Counted from the stretch's first letter, positions 8,937-19,835 are shown. The stretch: 64,000 nt of DNA from Myxocyprinus asiaticus (GCF_019703515.2 NC_059388.1:1005501-1069500), one strand, 5' to 3'. The notes: a model not told the origin generated them from the letters alone. Program-made: numbers and translations.

Positions 8937-10859
8937 CAAGGACCTACACTTTTAAAGAATTCTATCTTGATCTCTATAGTTCCACATCTTCGTCTACTGA
9001 TGAAGATATTAGAAACTTTGTGGAACCATTATATCTTCCTAAACTGACGACAGAGCAAAAAAAACTCTCTTGATTCTGAGATAACCTTGGAGGAGCTTGA
9101 CGAGATAATTAAGTCCCTAATTACTGGCCAAGCTCCGGGGCCAGATGGTTTTGCCGCAGAATCTTTTAGATCCTATGCTACAGAACTGGCTCCACTTTTG
9201 TTAGAAGTTTATACTGATTCAGCTTCCTCCAACCATGACACAAGCACGGATCAGTCTGATTCTTAAAAAGGACAAAGATCCAAATGAGTGTAAATGTTAC
9301 CATCCAATTTCCCTGATCCAACTAGATGTGAAAATGTTGTAAAAATGTTTGGCTAATCGATTAAGTAAAGTTATGACATCACTTATACATATAGATCAGG
9401 TGGGATTTATTCGGGGCTGCAGCTCTTCTGATAACATCAGGCGTCTCATCAATATCATGTGGTCAGTAGCGAATGAGCAACCTCCGATAGCTACCATTTC
9501 ACTTGATGCCGAAAAGGCGTTTGATATGGTAGAATGGGATTATCTTTTTAAGATTTTGGAAATGTATGGTTCGGGAGTACATTTATTGGTTGGCTTAAGT
9601 TACTTTATAGACACCCTGTAGCAGCGGTACAAACAAATGGTTTAATTTCAGATTATTTTACTCTGGATAGGGGCACTCGGCAGGGCTGCCCTCTTTCCCC
9701 ATTATTGTTCTGTCTTGCCCTGGAACCATTAGCAGCCACGATAAGAAAGTAGGATGATTTTCCAGGGGTGGTGGCGGGAGATGTGCCGCATAAGCTTCTG
9801 CTTTACGCAGATGATATTTTATTATTTGTCTCTGAACCTACTAGATCTATGCCTTGCCTCCACAGAATTATTCATTCCTTTTCCAAGTTCTCAGGATACA
9901 AAGTCAATTGGGCTATATCCGAAGCTTTGGCTCTGACAGCATACTGCCCAGTAACGGCTTTTCAGCCGGGCGCCTTCCAGTGGCCCAAACAGGGCATTAA
10001 GTATTTGGGGATTTTATTCCCAGCAAATTTGTGTGATTTAGTTAGTGTTAATTTTGACCCTTTAATAAAAAGGTTTTCGAGCGATGTGAGCAGGTGGGCT
10101 TCATTACATTTATCGATGATTGGGAAGGTTAATGTTATTAAAATTAATTGTATTCCAAAATTTAACTACCTGCTACAATCTCTCCCTGTAGATGTCCCCC
10201 TCTCTTATTTCAAGCAATTTGAGAGCATAGCGAAGTCCTTCATTTGGAATGGTAAATGTCCCAGATTGCATTTTAATAAGTTACATAGTCCGATAGACAA
10301 AGGAGGGCTAGGCGTACCCAAGATTTTGTTTTATTACTATGCGTTCAGTCTCAGACATTTGGCTCATTGGTCACTTCCACCTGAGAGAGCCCCTCCCTGG
10401 TTTGTTATTGAACAGGCAGTTCTTGCCCCCATTTTGCCACTACAAAGCATCTCTATCAAACTAATCGGAAAAGTTAAGTTACACCCTGTTATTTCGCATT
10501 TACACTCGGTATGGACTAAAGTGTGCAGATTGTTTAAATTGGACAATTATTTAAATGTTGCCTCGAGCATATGGCAGAACCCAAGACTGTGTATTGGCAA
10601 GTCTTCTTTCTGCTGGCCGGAGTGGATTGCCGAGTTGCTACACTCGGTAACCTATATGAAAGTGGTGTGTTGAGTTTGTTTGAAAACTTGGTTATTTCTA
10701 TATATTTTCTTTTGTTTGACCACAGGGTTGTTTTTTGGGGGGCGGGGTCAGGGAGGGGGGGTTGTGGGGTTTAAATGTTGATTTTATGTTGTACATTTCA
10801 TTGTTATTTTTTGATTTAATAAAAATGTTAATTACAAAAAAAAAAAAAAAAAAAAAAAA
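8937..10859 (+). mobile_element. L1-a: L1/Tx1-type LINE ORF2 relic with poly(A) tail
   Basis: The sequence encodes RT of an L1-type LINE in broken frames: DQVGFIRGCSSSDNIRRLIN and SLDAEKAFDMVEWDYLF (9349-9621), then YADDILLFVSEP (9768-10673). A frame change near 9570 and a stop near 9750 separate them. The RT thumb continues to YESGVLSLFENLV, after which about 0.9 kb present in L1-b (Cys-rich C-terminus) is deleted. A G-rich 3' UTR and a poly(A) run (10837-10859) follow. The 5' side enters the N gap. The endonuclease domain is missing. It is the same family as L1-b and L1-c, with catalytic YADD intact but coding capacity lost. Confidence 0.85.
9349..10673 (+). pseudogene. L1-a ORF2 reverse transcriptase, frameshifted
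   Basis: Two main frames (9349-9621 and 9768-10673) cover RT motifs from the fingers to the thumb. The motif order and wording match the minus-strand copies at 27025-27993 and 53367-54173 in this window. GCPLSPLLF lies in the stretch between the two frames. RT of this type copies its own mRNA at a nicked chromosomal target. No start codon of a real ORF2 is present because the 5' end is missing. Not functional. Confidence 0.8.
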
Positions 10860-11024
10860 TCAACCAACCCAGTAGTAAGGACTGTAAAGAGATGAACCAA
10901 TGAAGCAGAGCGGAAACTACAAGCCTGCTTCGATTGCACGGATTGGTGTGTTTTTGAGGCTGCAGCCACAGACCTGGATGAGCTCACAGATACTGTTACA
11001 TCATATATCAGTTTCTGTGAGGAT

Positions 11025-12767
11025 ATGTGCATTCCTATTAGGACTTATTTAAAGTTCAACAACAACAAACCGTGGTTTACTGCAGAGCTCAGGAAGCTTC
11101 ATCAGGCCAAAGAGGATGCTTACAGGGGTGGGGATAAAGTCTTGTACAATCAGGCCAGGAACACACCGAACAGAGAAATCAGAGTGGCTAAAAGAAGATA
11201 CTCTGATAAGCTGAAAAAGAAGTTTTCAGCTAACGACCCTGCATCAGTGTGGAGTGGCATGAAACAACTCACAAATGACAGGACTCCTACCTCCAACCCT
11301 GTAGGGAACCAACAACTGGCTGACGACCTGAATGTGTTCTACTGCAGATTTGAAAGGCCCAATCTCACACCCCACACCCACTCTGACCTTCACTTCACAC
11401 AAACACCAACACCTCCTGCAACCCCCCTCCTCCCCCCTCCTGCTACTCAACCTGCACTTAAGATCTGTGAAGATGATGTGAGCCGCGTCTTTCGGAAACA
11501 AAATACGAGGAAGGCTTCAGGCCCAGTTTGCGTCTCACCTGCATGTCTTAGATCCTGTGCTAACCAGCTGGCCCCCATCTTCACACAGATCTTCAATAGA
11601 TCACTGGAGCAGTGTGAAGTCCCATGCTGCTTCAAATGCACAATCATTATTCCTGTCCCAAAGAAAATCACAGGACTTAATGACTACAGACCTGTCGCCC
11701 TGACATCTGTGGTCATGAAATCATTTGAGAGACTGGTGTTTGCCCACCTGAAGTACATCACTGGACCCTTTCTAGATCCCCTTCAATTTGCTTATCGAAC
11801 AAACAGGTCTGTGGATGATGCAGTCAACAAAGGATTGCATCATATCCTGCAACATCTGAACAGACCAGGGACATATGCAAGGATCCTTTTTTTGGACTTC
11901 AGTTCAGCTTTCAACACCATCATCCTAGCTATACTCCAGAATAAATTACACCAACTCTCTGTTCCCATGTCTACCTGTCAGTGGATTACCAGCTTTCTGA
12001 CGGACAGGCAGCAGCTTGTGAGACAGGGGAAACTTACTTCTAGCAACTCTACAATCAGCACTGGTGCCCCCCAGGGATGTGTGCTCTCCCCACTACTCTT
12101 CTCCCTCTACACCAACGACTGCATTGCCAAGGACCCCTCTGTCAAGCTCCTGAAGTTTACAGATGACACCACTGTCATCCGCCTCATCCGAGATGACGAT
12201 GAGTCTGCATACAGAAGGGAGGTTGAACAGCTGGATGTCTGGTGCAGTCAAAACAACCTTGAGCTGAACACGCTCAAAACGGTGGAGATGATTGTGGACT
12301 TTAGGAGAAACACCCTAACACTGACCCCCTTCACCATTCTAAACAGCACTGTGGCAGCAGTGGAGTCATTCAGGTTCCTGGGCACTACCATCTCACAGGA
12401 CCTGAAGTGGGAGACCCACATTGACTCCATTGTGAAAAAGGCCCAGCAGAGGTTGTACTTCCTTCGCCAGCTGAGGAAATTCAACCTGCCACAGGAGCTG
12501 CATATACAGTTTTACTCAGCAGTCATTGAGTCAGTCCTCTTCACTTCAATAACTGTCTGGTTTGGTTCAGCTACGAAATCCGACATCAGAAGACTACAAA
12601 GGACAGTTCGGACTGCTGAGAGGATTATTGTTTGCCCCCTGCCCCCCCTTCAAGAACTATACACTTCCAGAGTGAGGGAAAAAGGCTGGAAAAATCACTC
12701 TGGACCCCAGTCTTTGCCCACTACCTTTTTGAACTGTTATCTTCTGGCCGACACTTCAGAGCTCTGA
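11025..12767 (+). CDS. L2-a reverse transcriptase, 580-codon open frame
   Basis: An unusually long frame for this window. It covers the linker after the endonuclease (NKPWFTAELRKLHQAKEDAY), RT motifs [52 protein letters not shown] and KFTDDTTVI, then the thumb FRFLGTTISQDLKWE. The catalytic box reads F-T-D-D instead of the F-A-D-D seen in L2-d, keeping both Asp. Near 12686 a frameshift replaces the normal C-terminus (a conserved arginine-rich stretch ending in HLMNS continues in another frame at 12632-12832). The upstream endonuclease is missing, so this copy is not autonomous. It acts, in family terms, by target-primed reverse transcription. Confidence 0.85.
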   Translation: MCIPIRTYLKFNNNKPWFTAELRKLHQAKEDAYRGGDKVLYNQARNTPNREIRVAKRRYSDKLKKKFSANDPASVWSGMKQLTNDRTPTSNPVGNQQLADDLNVFYCRFERPNLTPHTHSDLHFTQTPTPPATPLLPPPATQPALKICEDDVSRVFRKQNTRKASGPVCVSPACLRSCANQLAPIFTQIFNRSLEQCEVPCCFKCTIIIPVPKKITGLNDYRPVALTSVVMKSFERLVFAHLKYITGPFLDPLQFAYRTNRSVDDAVNKGLHHILQHLNRPGTYARILFLDFSSAFNTIILAILQNKLHQLSVPMSTCQWITSFLTDRQQLVRQGKLTSSNSTISTGAPQGCVLSPLLFSLYTNDCIAKDPSVKLLKFTDDTTVIRLIRDDDESAYRREVEQLDVWCSQNNLELNTLKTVEMIVDFRRNTLTLTPFTILNSTVAAVESFRFLGTTISQDLKWETHIDSIVKKAQQRLYFLRQLRKFNLPQELHIQFYSAVIESVLFTSITVWFGSATKSDIRRLQRTVRTAERIIVCPLPPLQELYTSRVREKGWKNHSGPQSLPTTFLNCYLLADTSEL

Positions 12768-12967
12768 GCACCAGAACCGTCAGGCACAGGAACAGTTTTT
12801 TCCCTCAGGCTATCCATCTCATGAACAGTTAAATTGCCCCATTGAGCAATTACTATGTGCAATACACAGTTTAGCCTTTTTTTATATTTATCCAACACAT
12901 CCAACCTCTTCTGCCATTTCATTCCTCTGGAAAAAAAACAAAAAAACATTTGCACTGTACATAACAG

Positions 12968-13024
12968 ATTGTATTAGATTTGCACTACCCATGTGTATGT
13001 GTGTATGTATGTATGTGTGTGTCT
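12968..13024. repeat. GTAT/GT-rich simple repeat in L2-a 3' UTR
   Basis: A run of ATGTGTATGTGTGTATGTATG type within the 3' untranslated region of L2-a. L2-d holds the complementary stretch at about 60218-60270, so it is an old part of the family's 3' UTR. Confidence 0.7.
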
Positions 13025-13196
13025 GTACTTATGTGTATAATTAGTTTTATTTTTTATTTTTATTATTATCTATGTCTTGCTGCGGTTTTTGTATTGTTTT
13101 TGTATTGTTGTACACTGGAAGCTCCTGTCACCAAGACAAATTCCTTGTATGTGTAAGCATACTTGGCAATAAAGCTGATTCTGATTCTGAAATAAA

Positions 13197-13753
13197 GAGA
13201 GTGCACAGCTGGAAAGGGAAGAAGGGTGCACCAGTTCTTCATAACTCAGCTGCCGTGTTGGACAAAGGAGGTAGCGATGGTCCTCGCTGACATGGAATGT
13301 AGCCAAGGCAAAAATATGGACTCATATTGCTGATGATGGCCTTCTTCAGAGAGAATGATCATGCCCTTTTCCTTCTTGCTGATGTGGATAATTATTTTAC
13401 TGGATTCATGTAATGGCCAGTGAACATATTTTTGAAGTTTATAAAGATTTATTATCATTTAATATTAAATTACTTCTGTCTTCTCTTTTTGCATGCAGGA
13501 CACCACTACCCAGGTAAATACAGAGACCACCAAGGATAATCCTGCTTAGTAAAATTGTCAGAAAGTACACAGACATACACCAGTTTTTTTTAGCACAGAA
13601 GTTTCTGACTTGGTTCTAACAGAAATTCTGCCCTTTAAGATCAAGTTTACAACTTTGTTTTTCAGGAGATCCCATTCTGACACAGAAGACATGTATGATC
13701 ATCCAATCAGTTCACCCCCAGCATAACTTCACATCTGGGCTCTGAATCCATGT
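13197..13753. other. Unassigned region
   Basis: No convincing frame or known repeat. It contains a possible micro-exon on the plus strand at 13500-13514: a pyrimidine-rich tract with GCATGCAG, 15 bases, then GGTAAATA-like donor. This could be chance. Confidence 0.4.
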
Positions 13754-14460
13754 GTAATGTGGTTCAAGAAAGGAGGCGGCGGAAACCGGATCAACACTCA
13801 ACAAGACTTTAATTATAACATAACATTAATCTGGAACATAATAACAGACGTTGACCATGAACACACACACATCTCCGTGTGTGTCTCTCTCTCTCTCCAG
13901 CACTCCTGACTCCTCTTATCTCTCTCCCACTGATTGGGCCACTCAGCACCAGGCGCGCATACTCACAGCCCGGTCACGCCCTCCTCCTCGTCACATATTC
14001 CCACTGCCTGATTCAGGACGGTCTGACTTACCACCCCCCCCCCTTCCTGTAGGGGAGGAGTTGCCCCTTCGGCCATGTCGCCGGCTAGTTTTCCCCGCCT
14101 CCTGGGTAGAACGAGGTGAGGGGAGAGGAAAAGGGAGCAGGAGAGCTAGACGTCAGCGGCTGCTCCACCTCCTGGCTGATGGTGGTGAGCTCCCCCACCC
14201 CCTGGTGGATGGTAGCGGCTCCTCCGCCCTCTAGTGACCGGCAGCAGATCCTCCACTCCCTGGCGAATGGCAGCGAGCTCCCCCGCCCCCTGGTGGATGA
14301 CAGCGGCTCCTTCGTCTCCTGGCGGATGGCAGCGGGCTCCTCCGCCTTCAGGCGAACTGCTCCAGTACCACTGCATCAAACATCCTCGGCTTCGTGAACC
14401 TCTCTGACGGCGCGTTTTCCTCCAGTCCTAGGTTTTGGCACCAGTGTAATGGATCTTCAG
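13754..14460. other. Possible relic of an LTR element, orientation probably minus
   Basis: GC-rich stretch with a minisatellite (14172-14350). At 14436-14456 the plus strand reads TTGGCACCAGTGTAATGGAT; on the minus strand this is an LTR-like end ...TTACA followed by TGGTGCCAAAACC, which resembles an LTR edge plus a primer-binding site. No RT, protease or integrase is visible nearby and no matching second LTR was found, so this stays tentative. Confidence 0.3.
14172..14350. repeat. 30-bp-period GC-rich minisatellite
   Basis: About six imperfect units on the pattern CTGGNGGATGGCAGCGGCTC plus CTCCGCCCC. They are open in more than one frame on both strands (for example plus 14116-14397), an expected result of a stop-free unit of length divisible by three rather than proof of a gene. 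Confidence 0.75.
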
Positions 14461-14628
14461 GTTTGACTATAGAAAATGAGGAGACGGGGAGCAGTGACAC
14501 CCTTCAGTTAGCTTTTATTCTCTGCCTTCAGTTCGTTTGAGTGCAGCCTTCTCAGGGCTTTCTTGTTTGGCAGTTTGAAGCAAAAGAACTCTCAATAACT
14601 TTTCGAACACTTCAGTTTCACAACAATC

Positions 14629-14656
14629 ATAATAATAATAATAATAATAATAATAA
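14629..14656. repeat. (AAT)n microsatellite
   Basis: About nine AAT units in a row. Confidence 0.9.
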
Positions 14657-14727
14657 GACACACAATAAGGCACGCCAGGCACTGCGCTCTAGTGTCGTTC
14701 TCTCTCTCCCTTTCTCTGGCATGTTCG

Positions 14728-15126
14728 GCTGTTTTAAGGTGTCTCTCTGCTATCACTGTAATGAGAAACAGCTGTAAGAAATCATGTCAACCAGCTTGAC
14801 GAGCCACATGACTCCCTCTCTCCCACAGACAGACACACAACCACGCCACCATCACCACACCACGTTTCCTCCTTTATCAAAGAATTCACAAAATAAGACT
14901 TGCAGAATAGTTACATTTAGGTATGACTATTGATTACTGGTTCAATGTCATCAAAGTACCAACAACCAAATGTCTAATTTAAATGTCTTATTCAGGTAAT
15001 TTCATGTCAGGTCATTTTTATTTGTATAACGCTGTTTTAAGGTGTCTCTCTGCTATCACTGTAATGAGAAACAGCTGTAAGAAATCATGTCAACCAGCTT
15101 GATGAGCCACATGACTCCCTCTCTCT
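14728..15126. repeat. 95-bp direct repeat (14728-14824 and 15031-15126)
   Basis: Both copies read GCTGTTTTAAGGTGTCTCTC through AGCCACATGACTCCCTCTCT with very few differences. The 206 bases between them show nothing recognisable. The pair may be a local duplication or the two ends of a decayed element. Confidence 0.85.
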
Positions 15127-15827
15127 CGCAGTAACGGGGATGTGTCAGTTTTTCACCGTTCTGTTCTGTGGACTTATTTTGATATGGTTTTTGTGTCATC
15201 CTTAGTTTCCCCTGGACTACACTTCCCATAATGCACTGCCCTCATCACTGCCATCTGTTCCCAATCTTCCTCACCTGTCCTCCATTTCCTAATCAGCACC
15301 TGTGTGTATAAATACCCCCCAGTTTTATTCATTCTTTGTCAGTTCTTGTGTTGTTAAAGTGTTATTTAGTTGGTTTAGTGATGTTTAGTGTAACCCAGAT
15401 GTAAAATCAGAGTACACTGTATTCTAAGTTATAAGCTTAAAACTAACTAAAGTGCATATTTAACTAAAATATGTGAAGAAACTAAAGACAAGTAACTAGA
15501 AACAGAACAGAGTCAGAAAAAATATACAAAATTGTATTTTTATTTTTAATACTAGCAAATATATGTAAAACATATTGCAGATAAACTTGACCAATAAGAG
15601 TCTGGATCAGCGCTGAAAATGTGATTTATCCAATCAGCCAATCTTGCTGTAGCCATTGAATCCACCCTAGAGTTAACGCAGACAGACACAGAACAGACGA
15701 AAAAGCAAAGAGCAACGAGATGCCAATCAACTGCACTGTTAGGAATTTATAGCAGCAAAAGGCTGAAAAATAGAAAAGATTAGTTTAATCTTAAACTAAA
15801 GCTCTAGAAATAGAAAAAAATACTTAC
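15127..15827. other. Unassigned region, promoter-like and LTR-like fragments
   Basis: About 15140-15400 reads like the start of a fish LTR or promoter (GGACTACACTTCCCATAATG and TGTATAAATAC), but no partner LTR was found. 15585-15650 holds several CCAAT/ATTGG boxes. No coding sequence was recognised. Confidence 0.3.
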
Positions 15828-15911
15828 CTGAGAGTGAATCTTGATGTCCAATCGAGGTAAAGCTGAGTGATGAAGTAAAGTCATTTATTTCACTGTTCAT
15901 CTGGATAAAAC
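15828..15911 (-). other. Candidate host exon with start codon (84 bp)
   Basis: On the minus strand a good acceptor (TTCTTTTCTTCCAG) is followed by 84 bases and a consensus donor (CAG then GTAAGTATTT). Inside, an ATG at 15898-15900 opens a frame of 24 codons plus one base (MNSEINDFTSSLSFTSIGHQ, then DSLS), running into the donor without a stop. That is what a first coding exon of a host gene looks like. I do not recognise the peptide and found no partner exon nearby; a chance arrangement or a relic exon carried by a repeat is possible. Confidence 0.4.
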
Positions 15912-16466
15912 CTGGAAGAAAAGAACGTTTAGTTAATTATCGAGGATATTGGTAAGTTTAATCTTTTATTCTAAATATAAATGAGAATCAGAAACATAAA
16001 CTTGTTGAGTAAACTTAATTGAGAAACTGTGTTGTGTAAATGCTACCACGAGGCATAGCATTTGGAGCTAAAGCTAATGCATGTATTGCAAGTTAAAATA
16101 ATTGTCTGAAATGTTAGGAAAATGTTTCTGAGAGTGTTTTCCTGCTTTGTGCAGGTCAGTTTTTGTATATGTGTTTTGTTCGAGTTGGACCATGTTTTCA
16201 ATGAGGATAGTGAACATTTCATTGTGGATGTTTCTGCACGAACTTTCTTGAAAGTTTGATGGTGAGCCAAAAACCCAAGAGTCTTTTCTGAACTGTTAAT
16301 ATCTTCTGTTTGTGGATTTCTGAATAATCTTCAATTCATCTCCTTTGAATTAATTTGACAATGAAGAAGTCAAGGTATTTGTGAATCTGGACATTTATTG
16401 AATGTTTATTCTTAAAGGACTCTGAATTTAGTACATTTGGTAATTCAGTTGATTGATTATTGTTTG
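15912..16466. other. Unassigned AT-rich region
   Basis: Nothing recognised apart from the splice acceptor of the candidate exon at its left edge. Confidence 0.4.
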
Positions 16467-17721
16467 TGTAGGTGCTACTGGTTGTTTAGATCATTTTTAC
16501 ACAATGGAGGATTAGGTCCAAAATGGAGGACTAGGTCATTTGAGGGTGGAAGGAAAGGGGAAAAGGAAAGATGGCTGGATCAGTTCTAGAACAGTGGAGT
16601 TGATACCACGTGAGGGTGTAAATGAGCGGACACACAAAGGAACTGACGAAACGGGTGGGAGAATTTAGTACACCAGCCTGAGTCGGACATAAACCGTGGC
16701 GCCGCCCACTCAGTGAATATCAGAGAGAATAAGGGAGAGGGAGAGAGCAAAAATGTGCATGCAATCTAATTGAGCGTAACTGCTCGTAACAGCTGGACTA
16801 AATTACAAGTTCAGATCACTCAACAAAACAAACTTCACCCAAGAATGAAAATCTCCCAACACAAAAGAGCAAACAGCGAGCGGAGTTCAACATACAAAAT
16901 ATACTCAAAACATCAGCATTTAGAATCAAACATAAGATTTAGCTGCACAAGAAAATCACAGTTTCTAAACTAAATCTGCCCAGATATCAAGCCTTACTTG
17001 GGAAATCCTGTGTGATTTCAGTAGGGTTGTCCGTTAGAATTCCTGTGGCGTTGAGTGGTCAGGAGAAACGGTCTGGATGGTCCCTTGTCTTATGCTCGTC
17101 AGCGAAAAGATGTGTCTCTGCTTTATTCCTGGGATCCAGCAGTGGAGAAGAATGCAAGAGGTAGTCTACGTTGATGGGAAAAAGAGGGAGAAGGGAAGCT
17201 GGTCGCTTTTCTGTTTTTCAAAATAAATTCACTGTTGTCTTGCAGTGAAACTGAACCAGTTATTATAAGTATACTAGAAGACTTGAACAAAGCCATGTTA
17301 ATCTTACTATGCCATGGCCAAATGGTGAGGTTAGGAAAAACGTGGTCTCTTTGTTCGTAGTCCAAAAAGGAGGGGAAACTCCTTCAGTATGTGCATGATA
17401 CAGATGTCCCTTAACAGCCAGCCGGAGCTTAACACAGAGAGAGTGAACTACATCTGTCCGCTGGTTTTATTGACAAGATGATGTCATCGGTCATAGGTCG
17501 CTTTTGACCAATGGCGTTTGAGACTGGGTCCCTTCCAGTTGTGAAATTGTGAAGGATCCTGGGAAACTGAGTTCAATGTCTCCCCTTTGATCATAGAACA
17601 AAGGAGCATGCATCCTGAAACATACAAGAGTCTCATTACCTTGTGTTTGCGGGAGTATTCTTAAGTGTTAGTGCATGCTAATGTTGTGCGGAAAGCATGC
17701 TACACCTAACTACAGGGGACA
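16467..17721 (-). repeat. E2 3' LTR (E1-type)
   Basis: The plus strand starts TGTAGGTGCTACTGGTTGTT and ends ...ACAGGGGACA, so TG...CA. It parallels the E1 LTR from the GATACCACGTG block onward but lacks about 550 bases of the AT-rich portion found at 6550-7095 in E1 (junction near 16500). The end at 17721 is inferred from the CA and the polypurine tract beyond it, which sits 16 bases away, further than usual; the exact edge is uncertain. Confidence 0.7.
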
Positions 17722-17737
17722 CTATTGTTGTGGGTCT

Positions 17738-17749
17738 GCCCCCCTTTGG
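17738..17749 (-). other. E2 polypurine tract
   Basis: Minus strand CCAAAGGGGGGC just upstream of the 3' LTR. Polypurine tracts prime second-strand synthesis in LTR elements. Confidence 0.6.
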
Positions 17750-17832
17750 AGTGGAGACTGTTCAAAGGGTTTGATCCGATTTGATTGGACTAATTTGTAC
17801 GTTGGTGTTTGGTTTGGCTTCGAGATTCGGAT

Positions 17833-19040
17833 TCAGTAAGCTACCGGGGAGAGCTTCCCTATGATCTCAAAAGGGCCTGACCAGCTTGGTAGGAATTGTT
17901 TGGAGATTCCCACTGGTTTAACGAACTTGAAGTAGAGGACTTTATCAACTACTTTATATTCTGTCAGACGATTTCCTATCATAATAGGCCTTTTGTCCTT
18001 TGACACTGGTTTCCAGGTTTGTTTGGGCCCAAGCAAACATAGTTTGAGGTGTTTGTGTAAATCGGTCATGTACTGATGTGCAGTATATGCGGTTGCAACA
18101 CTGACATCTTCCAGATGGTACAGCAGATGCAGTGGGAGAGTAATTTCTCTCCCAGTCATCATTTCAAAGTGTGTGACCCCCCCGTGGTGCGGTGTGGAGT
18201 AGACCTGATGGCCATCAATACCAAGGGGAGTTTCACATCCCAATCTTTGCCATTGCTGTTGACATACTTCTTGAGCATGCTGACAATGGTACAGTTGGTT
18301 CACTCAACCTGACCTGATGACTGGGGGTGGTATGCAATGTGGAATTTGGCTTCCATGCCCAACATTTCCCACATTGTTTTCATCACAGCCGCCATAAAAT
18401 GAGTGCCTCTGTCCAAGTCAATCGAAAGAGGTATGCCCCAATGGCTGAACATATGGTTCATCAGCACGAGGGCTGTGGTTCCAGCCATGTCATTGGGTGC
18501 TGGTAAACATTCCACCCACTTTGTGAAAGCACAGGTGACAGTGATGAGGTACTTGTTACCTCGCGCCAATTTGGGTACTGGTCTGATCCAATCCATCTGC
18601 AGATTGGACCACGGAATCGTGATCCCCTTGACCTGCAGTGGAGCTTGATTCAGTGGGCGGGAAGGATGGAATTGACAACAGATCAGACAGCCCTTTACGT
18701 ATGCATTAGTGTCTTTAAGCATAAATATCCAGTATGCAACCTGTTGGAGGGTGTGGTAGGTAGCTTTGTAGCTCCTGTGACCTCCAATGGGAGCATCGTG
18801 GGCAGGTAGCAGCATCACCCGCCTATGGTCGGTCGGAATGACCCACCGGGGTGGACCTGGACCATTGGGAACATAGACCAACAGGCCTTTCTCAAGTTTC
18901 AGGTGTTGTTGTACCTGACAGAAAGCTTTTAGTTCTTTTGAGTCCTGTAAAGATGGTGGTAGGGCCCATTGTGTCTGAGGTTCCATCAACCACTGCCAGA
19001 TTGCCTGGATCACCGGGTCCCGTTCCTGCGTGACACTCAA
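17833..19040 (-). pseudogene. E2 integrase (zinc, DDE core and C-terminal parts), one nonsense break
   Basis: Two frames in phase. 18300-19040 has the HHCC zinc finger (HDAPIGGH and CLICC) and the catalytic core: NLQMDW for the first Asp, SIDLDRGTHF for the second, and YHPQSSGQVE for the Glu, so the DDE triad is intact. A UGA right after QVE, where Arg is expected (CGA to TGA), ends this frame. 17833-18303 continues with HHGGVTHFEMMTGRE and a C-terminal domain containing FLPSWSGPFEIIGKLSP, a GPF-type module seen in retroviral and Gypsy integrases. Integrase joins the DNA copy to the chromosome. This copy is inactive through the stop. Confidence 0.85.
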
Positions 19041-19058
19041 GTTTGCGTCACCCAGTTA

Positions 19059-19835
19059 TCAACCCGGGTTCACAGTCTGCAGGCAGTTTTGGGGATTTTC
19101 CCGGTTCTCTCTTGCCTGTCTACGGGTGAGGGCATTCAACGAGCAAGATGGTGGTTTTGAGAACCACTCCTCCTTGAATTCCCATAGTGGGCCCTCTACT
19201 GCACCTTGCTTAGCTAAGCGATCAGCTTCATCGATGCCCTCTTTGTCGGGGCCAAGAGTTTGTGAATGACCTTTGACCTTCCAATAAACAATCATCCCTC
19301 TGTCAGTCACAAGTTGGTCACAAGCTAGGAAGAGTTCAGAGTGTTTGATCTCTTTACCTCTCGCATTCTTCATGCCATTTTCTTCCCACGTGGGGAAGTG
19401 TGAGATGAAGCTGTGGCAGGCGTAGTTGGAGTAGGAGCAGACTACCAACTGCACAATAGCCAACCTAGAGGCTTGTTTCAACACAATGTGTGCTGCAGCA
19501 ATCTCCGCGTACTGGATGGTCTTTGCACCAAGTTGGCAACTGTCCCAGACTATGCCCACTCCAGCTTGGGTCTGGTTCTCATGGTGAAAAGAGCAGCCTT
19601 TCACATAAACCTTCGGGAGGTCTTGACAGACAGTTTCATCATAGTAACGATGATTGGAGGGAAGAGAAGGAGTGGTAACGAGGAGGGGTGGGGAACCTGT
19701 CTGTCCTTCACAGTCACAAAGTTGGCACTCGGCCAGGCCCTGACCCAAAGCCACCTTGTTGTTCTGAGCGTACCTGACGTCTACGTCATAGCCTTGCAGC
19801 ACCATCATACACGACACGAAGCGACTGTTGGACAC
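19059..19835 (-). pseudogene. E2 second RNase H, catalytic residues lost
   Basis: 258 open codons. It starts in the end of the tether ([18 protein letters not shown]) and continues into the retroviral-type RNase H. The first catalytic Asp is replaced by Lys (VYVKGCSFHH; E1 has [10 protein letters not shown]) and the third acidic site reads CSYSNYA where E1 has CSDSNYA. A basic linker ([14 protein letters not shown]) leads to integrase. The enzyme would be dead even though the frame is open, showing decay without selection. Confidence 0.8.

Larger units (their letters stand above)
10861..13196 (+). mobile_element. L2-a: 5'-truncated L2/CR1-type LINE
   Basis: It starts directly after the L1-a poly(A), in the end of the endonuclease domain, and runs through RT to a 3' end with TTGGCAATAAAGC and the repeated TGATTCTGATTCTGA, a 3' tail typical of fish L2-like LINEs. 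L2-d (60067-63350, minus) is a fuller copy of the same family. The direct abutment to the poly(A) suggests either insertion into that tail or L1 insertion into a longer L2; the N gap hides the answer. Confidence 0.85.

Noticed and set aside
8427..8955. Long open frames across the N run on both strands
   Set aside because: They consist of unknown residues from the assembly gap.
14116..14397. Host protein in the minisatellite frame
   Set aside because: Several frames on both strands are open because the unit is 30 bases and stop-free.
17722..17832. env gene between pol and 3' LTR of E2
   Set aside because: Only about 110 bases lie there, including the polypurine tract; no room for env.
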